Part shown: piece by piece, positions 24,825-37,460 of the stretch
Position numbering within the stretch: position 1 is the first letter of the stretch
Layout: each line of letters begins with the position of its first letter
Source: Chrysoperla carnea
Taxonomy: Eukaryota; Arthropoda; Insecta; Neuroptera; Chrysopidae
Assembly (NCBI RefSeq): GCF_905475395.1
Contig: NC_058340.1
Location: forward strand, 61,482,181-61,546,180
Reading direction: 5' to 3'
Length of the DNA stretch: 64,000 nucleotides
Position numbers and translations under genes: made by a program
The notes under the pieces: model-generated
What the model was told of the DNA's origin: nothing
Databases searched by the model: none
Seen by the model: the letters and a program-made list of their open reading frames with translations, nothing else

Positions 24825-27420
24825 TATATATAGTTTCATTGTAGCAAAAATTATAAAATATTTGGCGAACATATTCTTAATTAAATTATATTTCATTTTT
24901 GATATAATATTCGATCAAATTTTGTCATCGGATGTAAATGTTCAGATATCATTTACTTGGAAAGGTCGATGGATATAAGAAAAAAATTTGGCAAAGTACA
25001 TTTTCTGAAAGAAAATTCGTTTAAAAATGAAATTTAAATTTATCTTCTTTATTTTTAATGGGGGTTTGACAAAGTGAATGTCTGGCAACGTCGTTTAAAA
25101 TATACACGAGATTTATTTATCTGGAATGTTTGAAATAATCAATTATATACAGTTTCGGTATGATTACTGTATCATTTATCACTCGATAGAATAATATTAA
25201 AGTATACATAATGTACATACATGTATTAATAATTCTTTTAATAAATAAATAATAATTAATAATATATAATTATTATGATAATTCACGATAATCGTGTTAA
25301 AAACTATTAATCTTAAAAACTTTTAATACAATATGTAAATGTGGGACTTCCCAAATATGTAACATATTATTCAAATGAAAATACAGAATCAGCTGTCTGA
25401 CTGTGTGAGGTTTATTGAGACGGCTGTAGGTACATTCAAATCGATCCACGCAGTTGAAGTAAGACGATATTTTTGAATGAGATAAAGAGATGGTGTTAAG
25501 TAAAAAATAATATGGCGTCTAAATGTTGTCTTTTATCTAGAATAAAAAAAAAATTATAGTTATTTATGCAAAAATTATTACATAATATTCTTACATAGAA
25601 AAGAGATGACGCATTGTAAAATATACCTTTTAATTATTTAAGTACTAGTTTTTTATTTATTTATTCTCTCTAAATAAATAATATTGTTTGTTGTTTATTA
25701 ATATTAATTATGATTTCAGATATTTAAATAATATTGCGTAAAAATTTATAGGTACGAAATATTATTTAATTATTATGCAGTGCAAAATAGATTATTGCCA
25801 CTTATTTTTCGCAAACGTAATTTCTTCTCAATAATTATCACATTTGATTTAATTTGCCGCAAAGCTTTTTTTTAATATTCTGTAGTTTTTAGAATTACCT
25901 TATGTATGTAGCTATGTCAAGATTACTCATTTTAAAAGTAGAGTAGAAATATCGATTCTAGAACAATAAAAATAGTTTACCATCTTTTGTAAAGGTCTTC
26001 CATCGCCTCGTTTTTTTTCTGCTTTTATTGTTGAAAGAGTTTCTTGAAAGAGAATACTTTAAACTGCCTCTCGAATATTAATCACTAGAATAAAGACATT
26101 TCCCCGTAAGTAATCTTGTAAAATAATTTTGTCTTTTTCTTGGCATTCAACGCAATAAATAACCTTAAACTCTAAAAAAACTTATCACAATATACTTGTC
26201 GTTCGTCGATAGTTTTCCTACTATAAAAAATGACATTAAAGATGACTTTCACTGTATTGTATAATAAATAAATAAAAATTGCATATTATTTATTATGCAT
26301 GCAATAAGAAGGCTTTTATTTTATTTTACTTTCTAACGGTACAAACATTTTTTTTTAATTGTTTAAACAACCTTGCGGGGTTATATTTAAAATTCCGAAA
26401 TGGACAATGATAAGTATCAATTGATCAGAAAATATTTAACATAACTGAAAAATTAATTAAATTTTTGTTAGGAGAAAGTATATGTCTGAATATTTGCAGC
26501 TTTTGTCAAATAAATAATTAAAATTAACAAATATAATATCAAATATGTGGGCTCTCCCAAAAATAAATCAATATCCAAAAATGATATTATAATTTGTATG
26601 ATTTTTTTTGTCTACAAATGAGGGTACTAGATTTTTAGGGGTTTTTATTTATTTTTAATATAAACCATCTGTTACTTTAATGTTGTGGCCATCAATATTA
26701 ACAGTTTTATCAGGGAAAAAATCATGGTGTTCATTTTTTTTGTAATTCTAATGTGTGGAGTTGTATTTAATTATTTGAATGAAATAAAGATTTTTGGTAG
26801 GAAGAAGAAAGGTCAAAGTTAAATTATTTGTTATATTAGTTAAAACTGAATGTTATTTTTAATTCTTATCAGTTATGGGAATTTTTTTTTTTAAATATAC
26901 ATTACTTTAAATCCATAAATAACTTTGAGATAAAAACGGTTATTTAATACCAAGATATTTAGTTTTATTTTTTTAATGTTTTATTACGTACAGGATGTTT
27001 AAGGTTTTTGTACTATTAATTATTTAATTATTTTCATTTTTGAATACTTTTAATGTGTGAATTGACTTATCCAAGACTCAATCGCTCTTATATGATAATT
27101 ATGTCAAGAATAAGTTTTTAGGAGAGGTTTTACTACACGAACTATTTCATTTTAAATTAATAAATATATTAAAATTTGATTACAATGAAAATCGATAATT
27201 TTCTTCTATGTAAACAGTGGGCGACAATAAACATTCTTATTCTAAGAAAATTTTTCATTTGAAAATTACGTGTATTTTCTTAACGAAAATTTCTAAGAAT
27301 GTACAATAAAATCATTTGTTTATTTCATCAAATAATAATAAAAGAAGAAAATATAATTTTCTTTTGTATTTCTGTAAAAATATTGAAAAATGTTTATTGA
27401 AAACCTACATAATTCAATTC
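24825..27420. other. intronic sequence, nothing recognised
   Basis: AT-rich intron sequence with simple-sequence stretches; no supported gene or repeat. Confidence 0.45.
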
Positions 27421-27850
27421 AATCTTTATATATTATAAATGCGAAAGTAAGCATGTTCGTTTGTTACGCTTTCACGAATGGTTTTTAATGAAACTGTACA
27501 GCAATATAGCTCATACTTCAGAATAACACATGAGATATAATTTATAAAGATATATTAATAATAAAAAATAAAAAAAATTTAAAAATTAACTTAATTTGAC
27601 ATTACCATAAATTACAGATTTCTGTAAAAATAGTCAATATAAAATATTTCACGGCCATCTTTTCTGATATACTCAATGAATAATTACGACAATTATACAT
27701 TTAAAAAAAATAGAAAACCATACATATATTTTACCTGTGTAAAACAATTCTTGCCATTATTTCGAGTGTTATAGAAAGGGTATAACCGAGAGCAATCTTT
27801 ATCAATCTTTACTTTTAAACTCAGCGAAGCGGATGGGTATCACTCTAGTT
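27421..27850 (+). repeat. dispersed non-autonomous element 'ATAAATGCGAAAGTAAG', copy A
   Basis: It starts AATCTTTATATATTATAAAT, then GCGAAAGTAAG. It contains GGTTTTTAATGAAACTGTAC and ATAACACATGAG(A)TATAATTTATAAAGAT, and ends AGCGAAGCGGATGGGTATCACTCTAGTTT. The lack of long terminal inverted repeats and the CTAGT-like end fit Helitron-derived repeats of insects, but this is a resemblance only. Other copies lie at 32249-32475 (+), 46218-46655 (-) and 63701-64000 (+). Confidence 0.75.
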
Positions 27851-28012
27851 TAAAATAGTATAAAATCACAGTTTTCAAAGTTATTTTAATTTTAATTGCA
27901 GTTAATTGAAAATAGCATTGAAATATTTTAGATCATTATTACATATGCGACAGTATTTTAATGGTAAAATAACAAAATTTTTCATACGAAATTATTTTAT
28001 ATATACAGACTG

Positions 28013-28214
28013 AGGCATAAGTAGATATACTATTTGTTTCAATGTTCTTTAAACCAATGTATTGTATTTAAATTGAAAAATATTGCTCTTTGCCATTGGT
28101 ACAGCGTATATATAGCCTTGATATTGCAAGACGTTCATTTAAAAAAATTTCTTGAATTAATTGTTTTATAATATTGAATGAAATAGTATATCTACTTATA
28201 ACCCATTCTGTATA
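28013..28214. mobile_element. inverted-repeat MITE (about 200 bp)
   Basis: The left terminus ACAGACTGAGGCATAAGTAG, continuing ATATACTATTTG, pairs with the right terminus, whose reverse complement reads ACAGAATGGGTTATAAGTAG, ATATACTATTTC. TA sequence flanks both ends. There is no ORF. It is probably a Tc1/mariner-superfamily MITE. Confidence 0.8.
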
Positions 28215-28989
28215 TTGTTTTTGGGTGTCTAATGAACTTAATAAATGTATCTAATTTATAAATATATTGTCATATGATGTCATTTCTATCTAGAATAGTT
28301 GTAGTCCAGTCAAATTAAACTCTTTGTTTTAAATAGCGTGGGATGAAACATTATTCACCAGTCAAATTGAACTGATAGAAAAAGTGTGGAAAACTGTAGT
28401 GTACGAAATTTGTTAGTTCCTAAAAAACTAAAGAAAATTGCAGATAAACTCATTGTTGAAGTCATTTGTTATGTACCATACCTGTAACATATTTTTATGC
28501 CATGCAGTCTCGAATGAGAAAAACCTTCTGAAAAACATCCCACTTAGCTGAAAAGTTAAAATTTTCATACTTTCGCAGTCTTTCCATACTTCAAAGAGAT
28601 TTTGTTTTTCGAGTTGAAAAGAAAGCTTTCTTTTTGAATAGAAATCAAAATGAAAGACACAAAATTTTTATTTCATAACAACTTAGTTTCCAACCAATTT
28701 AATTGCCCTAAACATTTTTTAAACGTATCGACCGCAAAAGATAAAAAAAATCTCTTCAGGTTTTTTTTTTTAGTGAATGAATGAATAAAAATTGATATTT
28801 CTTAGAAATTCTTCTTAGTATTTACAAATCCATTAATAACTTTTGTTTGTATGTTCGTTTACTGTAGTGGCTGCCTTTTTTTTTAAAAAAAATATATTTA
28901 CAATGAAATTAAAATACTAAGCAGGCGGTCAAAATCGATTGAATTTGTTGTTCGAGGAGTTTGTGTTATTATTTAGTGTCTCACAGCTA

Positions 28990-29115
28990 AGTAGTTCTTC
29001 TGTTTGGCATTATTTTGTGTTGCACTTCAAAGCTATGTTTAGTAACTATGCTCGTTTTTGTTGAACATTGAACTGACTCACCGGAGCACGGTTCTGTTCG
29101 CTGTTTTATTTGAGT
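28990..29115 (-). pseudogene. possible transposon helix-turn-helix (DUF4817-like) fragment
   Basis: The minus-strand frame contains SVQCSTKTSIVTKHSFEVQH followed by KIMPNRRTT. The pattern (SIV-x3-F-x2-Q/FR, then P-x-R-x-T) resembles the DUF4817 HTH found beside arthropod transposases. Only about 45 residues are recognisable, and no catalytic domain follows. This could be chance similarity. Confidence 0.35.
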
Positions 29116-29334
29116 AGATCGCATTCCACATTCTTTTATGTAGTAAAATATGTGCGCATATATTATTTTGTTACCTACATTATGGTTCAAAATTATTATC
29201 CACATCAATATAAATAAAAAGTGTGCATAAGTATAAACAAAATACTTTTAAACGATTCAATTTTTGTAGAATTCTCTAAAAAAGGCTTCTACTTCCAATA
29301 TTTGTGTATGTTTTACTAAAAATATGAAAAATAT

Positions 29335-29545
29335 AAAATATTTGGGGTTAAACCTCCGTTTTTCAAATAACCATCTATAACAGAGACAACTCACATCATT
29401 ATTTTTAATATATTATAAATTATCAACATTATTTCGTTAAAATTATATATATTTTTTTTTGATATCTCACCATTTATATTAGACTCAACGAATTCAATCG
29501 CAAACCGTGTTCTTTTAGCCCGATTAAGGCAAAGTAGAAATTCTT
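29335..29545 (-). repeat. degraded copy of the tRNA-derived SINE at 58978-59268
   Basis: GGGGTTAAACCTCCGTTTTT, TCTATAACAGAGAC and CACATCATTATTTTTAAT follow the order of blocks in the 59-kb SINE. A degraded head follows around 29490-29510 (CGAATTCAATCGCAAACC, compare CGAATTCGCAACC). Confidence 0.55.
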
Positions 29546-32248
29546 TAGTTAGTTTGACCTCCACAGAAGAATGATGGCACATTTTTATCCAATATTTTTT
29601 AAAAAGTCAAGGTTTTTAATAACTATTCTTCCTGATTTTCACAAAGATATGAATCGTTGTATTTAATCCTGAACATGTTTTAATTTACAAAATGTTACAT
29701 TTTCTTTATCGTATTCACCATAGATTCTTTGGGTCTTTTTGTAAATCATTATATAAGTTGAATGCGAAAATTAATGAAGACCAATTTGTCAATTGTGATA
29801 ATTTGTGCTGTGATGGAGGCTGTTAATTTAAGACTTAAGGCATAATATATGGTTATTAGATAATGATTTGATTATAAAAAGTCTTATCACAAATACAATT
29901 TCACATATCCATTACAAAATCATATGAATCACGTTTGGTAATTTAAATAAGACTAACATTACATTCCAAAACGATTTCGTATGGGAAAAAAGAATATAAA
30001 AAAATTGTTATTAAAATCTGTAATAGAAAATTGACCTACAATTTTATTCAGATAACCTTTAAATTAAATTTTGAACATTTAAATTTTTTTTTTGTCAAAA
30101 AATATAAAAAAATAGTTTATCTACTTTAAAAATTTGACCTAATTTTTTTTAATCTTTGTTTATAGCGCGTAATTAAATTTTAGCCAAAAGTTTTTTCCAT
30201 TAAAAGCGCCTCTATTCTTATCATATCACAAGCGAAAAAAAAAATGTTTTTATCAATTTTAATTGTCTGTTTAGATTTGAAATACAAGGTTTGCAAATTA
30301 TCACAACTGTTAAGTATGCAAATTATAGATACATGAAAGATTTCGTATTACAAATTATTAATTTTTTTCGCAAATATACATTTTTTTCTCTACTATGGTA
30401 CGGAATTTTTTTATTTTTATATGATCGTGAATTGTTACTTTATAAAAAAAAAACATAAGATCACTTGTTCAGTTTTTATAAGTACTAATACAGAGGGTAT
30501 CGCGCGCATATAATATGGCATTGAAAAGAATTCCTTTTATAATCATTTAAGTTAATTCATAGAAATTCTTATAAATCTTCAGTTTATTAAATCTATTTTT
30601 ATTACTAATAAAAATTTACATTTTGATTTTATATAATTATATAAATATACCGTTTGTCTACTAAAAATTAGCTTTTAAAAGTCATTAAAAATTTTTATTC
30701 TAAAGTAAGTGGGTAGATGTTATTCGAGTTGATATATACACGAAATCGTTTCCAGAACTATTGACTCAGAATGATTAGAAAGTTTCCTATACAAAACCCA
30801 CCACCATACAAAAAATATAAAACACTAATATCAAAGACGGAAAATAAGTTGTTTTTTTTTTTATCGATTTTGGTAAATGTTTACATAAGTTCTCTAAGTA
30901 CCCAGAAGTGGTAGCTTATAACTTTTTAAACACTTTTATGGTATTTAAAAGTATTTAAACAAATAAATAAAAATCATGTCGGTAATTTGTAAAAAATATT
31001 TTAAAAGTAATAGAAAAAAGTGTTTATTTACACCAAAAAAAAAATCTACTAATAGTTAGGGCTAAAAAACCATTTATATTTAAGAAAAAATAATCGGAAG
31101 GTTAATTTTATTCAGCTATATCATTAAGCTTTGGATAATATGGGTACTTTTTCAAGAAGTCTCACATATTTTCATCCGATTTCTACTGAATAGCAAAATG
31201 GTACTTCAAATTAACGGATAAATACGTAATTTAGACTATCTTTGAAAAGAATTAAAGTATTTATAAGAAATGAAGAACCGATGATTATAAGAAATATTTG
31301 CATGTAACAAAAATTATAAAAATAGAATTTTATGATGATTACTGTACTCGGCAAACATTACTAAAACCCTAAATAATTATTCTTGCAAAAATTATTATAA
31401 TATTACCTGAGAAACTTAAAAACAGTGTTAAACATATATTCTTTGTAGGTCTAATAGGTTTTATGTTAGGTTCAAAATCATAGAAATACAAAATATTTTT
31501 AATGTGTCCTTCCAGGAATCATTTTAAACCTTCTTTCGGATGAGATACATTTTAACACAACTTTTTTTTGTTGTTCGTGTATTATAAATATAATAATTAA
31601 CTTAGATATAATAATAAAATAAAATCTTTTTCTATGTTACCGGCTGGTCAACAGCATCATATCAAACATCATCCCCTAAGCTAAAAGCCCGTATGCCAAA
31701 AATAAAAAAAAAATTTACTTACCCATATATAAGGGTGTACAAAAAATTACATTACTCATAAGCGTGTGTCTTGATGATTTTTTGTGTTTTTATTAACGAA
31801 AAGGGCATTGAATTATTTATTACAGGAGGGACGTGAGAGGAAGGGGGCCTTTGAATTTTTTTTAATAATTTTATTTTTCACCTAGGTATGCAAATTTTTC
31901 AATGTTTTACATCATCATCACAATTTAAATCAAAGAATTATGCAAATTTAGAAAATAAAAATATATTTGTACTTGCAAATTCCAAGAAATAAAAAAAAGT
32001 ACTTATTACAGTTGATTGGGAAATTTTTTTTTGTATTTTATTTCCTAGATCGATTCATTTAATACCTGAGACAAATTTAAAAATAGTATACTTTTTGTGT
32101 GGGTGGGTTCGTGGTTTAAAATTCTGACGAAGTTTAAGAAAGTGTTTCTCAGGATTGATGTTTAAAAATACACTTTTCGTGAAGAAGTAATAATCTACCG
32201 TTCTTTTATAATTCATTTTTGTCATGACAATGAATTTGACTTAGGCCT
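29546..32248. other. intronic sequence, nothing recognised
   Basis: AT-rich. A splice-like TTTTTCACCTAG|GTATGC at 31885/31886 is noted under the hunt; otherwise no feature is supported. Confidence 0.45.
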
Positions 32249-32475
32249 ATATCAATTATAAATGTGAAAGTAAGTTTGTAAGTCTTTCACGCAAAAACTC
32301 CTGAATGGATTTTAATGAAACTTAAGAATAATATAGTTCATACATCGGAATAACTCATGAGCTATTATTTATAAAGATATTAAAATATTAAATTCGTTTT
32401 TTTGACTTTTCGCTATCTATGAGCATCACTCTTAAGCATAAATTCCAGATTTCTGTAAAAGGAGTGGACAGGATT
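32249..32475 (+). repeat. dispersed non-autonomous element, copy B (truncated)
   Basis: ATAAATGTGAAAGTAAGTTT, GGATTTTAATGAAACTTAAG, ATAACTCATGAGCTATTATT and TTCTGTAAAAGG occur in the same order as copy A. It shares CTATCTATGAGCATCACTCT with copy D near 63830. The 3' end is lost. Confidence 0.75.
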
Positions 32476-33246
32476 CAGTTTTAAATTTTACATTATTAAA
32501 ATGGAAATTTGAAAATTTGATTACGCTGGGTAAAAGAATCCTTATTGCTAAAAGTAAATTGTAGTTAAAAATTGGAATCATATGAATTTAAATAAATTGT
32601 AGTTTTATTAGAATTTGCCTGGTATGGCGTAAAATTTCATATGATCAATTAATTTAATTGTATAGACAGACATACAATTTCTTATTTTGTGACTAATTAC
32701 ACAAGTAATAATGATACAAAAACAAGTAAATTAAATATAGTGAAAATTAATAATTTAAAAGTCTGACGACTCTAATAAGTGATGTTTTGACTCATAAAAG
32801 GACAAGACTTTTTTTTTCTTAAAATAAATTGATCGTCCAATTAAACACGCATTTAATAATTTTAATTGCAAACTAGTTATAATTTCTTTGACTATTTTTA
32901 TAAAATGACCTGAATTGTTTTCACATGTTTCAATTGTGTAGTATCAATTAATTTAAAAAAAAATATATATAAAGTATAAATAAATATCTTTTTAATAAAT
33001 GTAAATAAAAAAGTTGAATGCATCTTCATTGTGAATTGACATATTTGTTCTATGTCCGTCTCCGATGTCATAATTTTTAAAATAAAAATATTACTGAATT
33101 TACAAAATTTACGCCATATGTTTGTTGAACTTGTCCAAGTTGAATGTACGGCGTCTTTAAAATTTATTCAGCGCAAAGTGCAAATTTTTAATTATTTTGT
33201 TTAAAAAAAATAAGGTGACATTGTATTTATTTTGAAAATTCTTTAT

Positions 33247-33713
33247 TTATTCTTTCAAATCAATTTCATCCCCTAAAAAAGTAATCCCAATCAATCTTCG
33301 AAACACTGATTGTAGCCACTTATCGGGATTGCCTTCAGTTCCGTCTTCGCTGCGGCTTGAATCTCCTCTATCGTATCAAAACGGTGTCCCCGAAGCGTTC
33401 TTTTGAGCTTGCTCAACAGCCAGAAGTCGCACGGCGTCAGATCAGGTGAATACGGTGGTTGCGGAACGATATGGGTTGAGTTTTTGACGAAATAATCACG
33501 AATTATGAGTGCAGTATGGGATGGTGCATTTATCGTGGTGTAAAAACCATGAATTAACTTTCCACAATTCCGGCCTTTTTCCGCGCATAGCTTTACGCAA
33601 ATGACGCATAACGTTCAAATGATATTCCTTGTTGACTGTTTGGCCGCGCGGAAGGAATTCATAATGCACGACAAACGCGCGAAGTTTAAATTCAAATGTC
33701 ACCTTTTTTTGGA
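33247..33713 (-). pseudogene. mariner transposase C-terminal half, inactivated
   Basis: The minus strand encodes the catalytic C-terminal part of a mariner (DD34D) transposase. Visible blocks are EFLPRGQTVNKEYHLNVMR, KRPELWK, WFLHHD (second catalytic Asp), then in a shifted frame PPYSPDLTPCDFWLL (third catalytic Asp), LKRTLRGHRFDTIEEI and a GDEIDLKE-stop end. One extra base just after HHD shifts the frame, and a TGA replaces the Trp expected after FED. The N-terminal HTH half and recognisable terminal repeats are absent. It belongs to a mariner subfamily different from the irritans-type element at 47204. It lies in the Myc intron in antisense orientation. Confidence 0.9.
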
Positions 33714-33789
33714 CACAGTATTATATAGATAAATAAAGTAAATTTTTAAGGTTTATCTCTCTCTATGAGAATCAATTCTCTTCCAATAA

Positions 33790-33875
33790 TGTAATTAATC
33801 AAATAAAAAACTATATTGGACCTAAAATCGAACCTTGTGGAACTCCCGAACTATTGAAACTACTCCTATTTAATT
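33790..33875 (-). pseudogene. LINE reverse-transcriptase fragment
   Basis: The minus strand reads SSGVPQGSILGPI, the conserved RT block that precedes the palm-domain catalytic YxDD region in non-LTR retrotransposons. Stops follow immediately and no flanking RT blocks are intact. It abuts the mariner remnant, suggesting nested or clustered insertions. Confidence 0.7.
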
Positions 33876-35507
33876 CAACATCTTCACTTTTGAATTAATT
33901 TGTTTTTTCGAAAATACAACAGTGAATATTTATCTTGCTTGTTCTTTCTCTAAAATGCCGAAAGTTTGGATAAAACTTGGGTACCGACTTTTATAAAGAT
34001 GTTTTCTGGTTAACATAATAAAAATTGTTTATATAAACACTAAAATAAGATAATTTGAAATAAAATGATTTTAATATCTGAACATAAATAAAAATCAACC
34101 CCTATATGTATTTATTGGTATGCATGGTTCATCCTACTACCTTTATTAAAAATAAATTATTTGAGGGTTGATGGTGGTACATATTGTACGACGTACGCCT
34201 TATGTTATGTCTGAGTAATGTTGATCTCTTTCGCCAACTTCAGATCAAACATAAAATTTTAGTACCTATTGTAATAAAAAAAAAAGTAAATAATTTTTAC
34301 CCTTAAAGCAATAAACCACCCTTGAGGACAGTCCAAAGGGATTGTATGGCATGTGCTTGGGATGTTTACTATTTATCCATAAAATATACAATTTTTATTT
34401 TTATTTTAGGGAAATATAATATGTACGGTATAATTGAGACGTAAATTATATTTTTATGTTAATTTCTAACAATAATTTGTGAAAATAACTTGAATTTTTA
34501 TATTTTTTTGTTGCTAAATTAAACAAGTTTTTCTAAAAAAATCACCTTGAACAAGTCGATAATAATATGCTTAATTTAAATGACATCTAATTTTTGTTTT
34601 AATTTATGATAAAATTCTATTAATTTTTTAATTCCCAGCTGATATCAGCATCTTCAAGTTCGTGAATTTTCTCATAGATACAAGATATTTGGAAAGAAAT
34701 TGTTTTATGCTTGAAATAAAAATTAATGTACTGGGTGTGTACGAAACAAATCGTCAATAATCGTAGATGTGATAGGATAAAACAAAACCGGAAACTTTCG
34801 TTTGAAAACCAACAGATTCGGAACAAGTAAAAAATAGTAGCGTGAAAATGTAGCGAAAAAAAGCAGGGATTATACAAAGCAACTTACTTCTCGTTCACTT
34901 AAATGATAAATAAAAGCAAGTACCGTCTTGAACTATATTCTCCATGTTTACCCTTTAAAATAATGTTAAAAAACCTGTTAAACCTGACCCTGAAGAGTTT
35001 TGATTGTTATTACACAACAATAATGTCGTTTGTCGCATCTATTGAATAACATTTTTATTTGATTGAAATATTTCAATGAATGAACTTTTAAAAGGAAATT
35101 AGTTCTAAACCCATCGGGGGCCTTAATAATATTAACTTCCCAGATATCCAATATAACATACATTAACACTAAGTGGTTTGACAAGTTTAAAATTTTGTTA
35201 ATTTATAATTAATTAAGAAATAAGCAAATCGATTGTTAATTTATAGTTAATTTATTATAATTTTGGTCATTCTTAAAACAATTAAAATATTTGTTTTAAA
35301 AATTATGTAATTTAATATAAAAATTTGATTATTTAAATATGCGACCTTCTAGATTGAAGGTTTTTTAATAAAGATAAAAAAAAATTAATGTTTTTTATCT
35401 GCTGTTTAATAAAATTATTCATTTAAATTTGAGATTTTCGTCAGGCTCAATAGATTGCAAAGTAAAATTTGTTGTGATACCAAAAATACCTCGCAATAAA
35501 TTCAATA
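33876..35507. other. intronic sequence, nothing recognised
   Basis: AT-rich; no supported gene or repeat. Confidence 0.45.
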
Positions 35508-35850
35508 GGATATTCCACTATTTTTAAAAAAGTACTTCAAAATGTTGATTTTGCTAATAAAAAGCCACCAAAAATTTATTTTGGAAAAATACACACGCTT
35601 GCTTGCCAAAAACTTAGATTAAATATTAAACCTTTTTTAAACTGTCAAAAACGCGGGCATCCAATTTAATGACGTAATATGGTTATCACTATGGTTAACA
35701 CAAATAAGTTTGACTGATATATTCATAGACATCTGATTATAATATATATAAATACTTATTATCTATGTATATATTATACCCAGCTGTCTACACTGAACTA
35801 ACTGATGGTCTATGACTCATACCGCTATGAAATCACAGCACTGCGTGGAA
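35508..35850 (+). repeat. dispersed repeat family 'AACTGTCAAAAACGCGGGC', copy 2
   Basis: It runs from TATTCCACTATTTTTAAAAA through AAAACTTAGATTAAATATTA and AACTGTCAAAAACGCGGGC. It ends with ATTATACCCAGCTGTCTACA and CTGAACTAACTGATGGTCTA. Copy 3 at 39281-39590 shares almost all blocks; copy 1 (17084-17306) is inverted and shorter. Confidence 0.85.
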
Positions 35851-36415
35851 TTTTTTTTAAAATAAGCATAGTTTGAAACTTTGTTCTAGATAGAATATTG
35901 ATTATGGAATTAAATTTATGAAAATATGAATTTCGTATTTTTTATAATAAAATGTAGATCACAAATTAAGTTACCACCACAATTCAATCCAATCAATGTA
36001 TAAATAAAATTCTAAAACTGGTTTACATTAGACAATTATTATTTTATTATTTTTATAAACATTAATTATAAATAAATTAAATATATTATTTATATTAAAT
36101 ATAGTAGTAATAAGTGTTGATTATCTAACATTTTATAAATTTATTAAAAAAGGAAAACTGTACTTCTTTAATGGAATGTAGTTTATGAGTTATTAGTTAA
36201 AGTTAGTTTGTACACTTTATATTGATTGTAGTATGTGTTTATTTCAAAGTTAACGTCAACATTATATTGTCCTAATATCATATATTATATTTAATTCGAT
36301 GACGTTATTTATAGTAATTTAATGTATTTATTATTTAATAAATATTATATAAAAAAATCTTAAAGGAAATTTTTTAAATGTTTTAATTAATTTTTGTATT
36401 TTTCTTTTGTTACAG

Positions 36416-36465
36416 GTAAACATTATTTTTATATTCGAATTCGATTTTTAAAATTCAATTAAATG
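36416..36465 (+). other. candidate recursive-splice site with RS-exon 1 (50 nt) in the Myc intron
   Basis: A strong pyrimidine-rich acceptor (TATTTTTCTTTTGTTACAG, ending 36415) is directly followed by GTAAAC, so splicing here would recreate a 5' splice site at the junction. Fifty bases later ATG|GTATGT at 36465/36466 provides a second donor, defining a small exon. Joined after the phase-1 Myc exon it reads GKHYFYIRIRFLKFN and then TAA (36460-36462). Orientation matches Myc. A close look-alike occurs at 55457. Alternatives are an untranslated alternative exon of unknown transcripts, or chance. There is no RNA evidence. Confidence 0.5.
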
Positions 36466-37106
36466 GTATGTATTTTTTATTAACATTGTATGCGTTTCAG
36501 AAGACCGAAATTTAATTTTCCACAATTTTTTTTTTTGTATTCTAAAGTCAATTCTATCGTTATTTATTATCTTTAGTCAATAAAATCGCAACCTATCGAA
36601 ACAAAATATTGTTATTGTCAAAATAAACGCAAAACAAATTTCATATATATTTTTTTATGAGTCCAATTTAAAAAAATACTTAAATACTAAGAAATTAACC
36701 TGTAAGAAAATGAGTAATGAAACTTATCAACTAGTACTTTCTTTTTTATCAGGACAGTTTATTAAAATATCGGAAAAATCAAAAATGATGTATAAAGGTC
36801 AAGAAAATAGTAGTTTTAAAGTCAATAGCATAATAAACTAAGGCGCGTGAACATTTCAAGTTAACGATATTACATTGTGGAGATCAGTAACATGATAAGA
36901 CTTTGATATAAGCAGTAAAAGAATGAAGTACAACATATTTAACGGTAAAATAAAAATATTATTTTTACAATAATAAAAAAAAAGATGAAAGAAAGAAAGA
37001 AGTAGTTTGATATTTATGTTGAAAAATGTTGCAGACATATGAACAGACAAAAATGTCCCTTTCACATTCCACCATACTTAATACATAAAGTTTATTAAAT
37101 ACTACA

Positions 37107-37460
37107 TACAGAATGAGACAAAGTAATGTGCGATTTTGAAGCATTCAAAAAATTTAACTAAATGAATCTGACTTTAAAAAATGGCTCCATTTATCCATCA
37201 TATAAAGAGGAATTGAACTATCCATTGTCAGTTGGTGGTCGATTCACTTGATACAGTTTCTTTCACAAAAAAAAGACAAAAGTTGATAGATCAGAACAAA
37301 TTATAACTAAATTAAATTATTTAGTTAAAAATGCAATTTAGTTTACTTAAAAATTCAATTTCTGTAATTTACTTAGATGCTTTTCTATGTATTGAAAAAA
37401 TTGACGGGTTTTTATTTTACAGGATTTTTAAAATCGCACATATCTGTGCTCCACTATGTA
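37107..37460. mobile_element. inverted-repeat MITE (about 354 bp)
   Basis: The left end TACAGAATGAGACAAAGTAA, continuing TGTGCGATTTTGAAG, and the reverse complement of the right end, TACATAGTGGAGCACAGATA, continuing TGTGCGATTTTAAAA, are related terminal inverted repeats. The interior has no ORF. The flanks are TA-containing. It is diverged. Confidence 0.6.
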
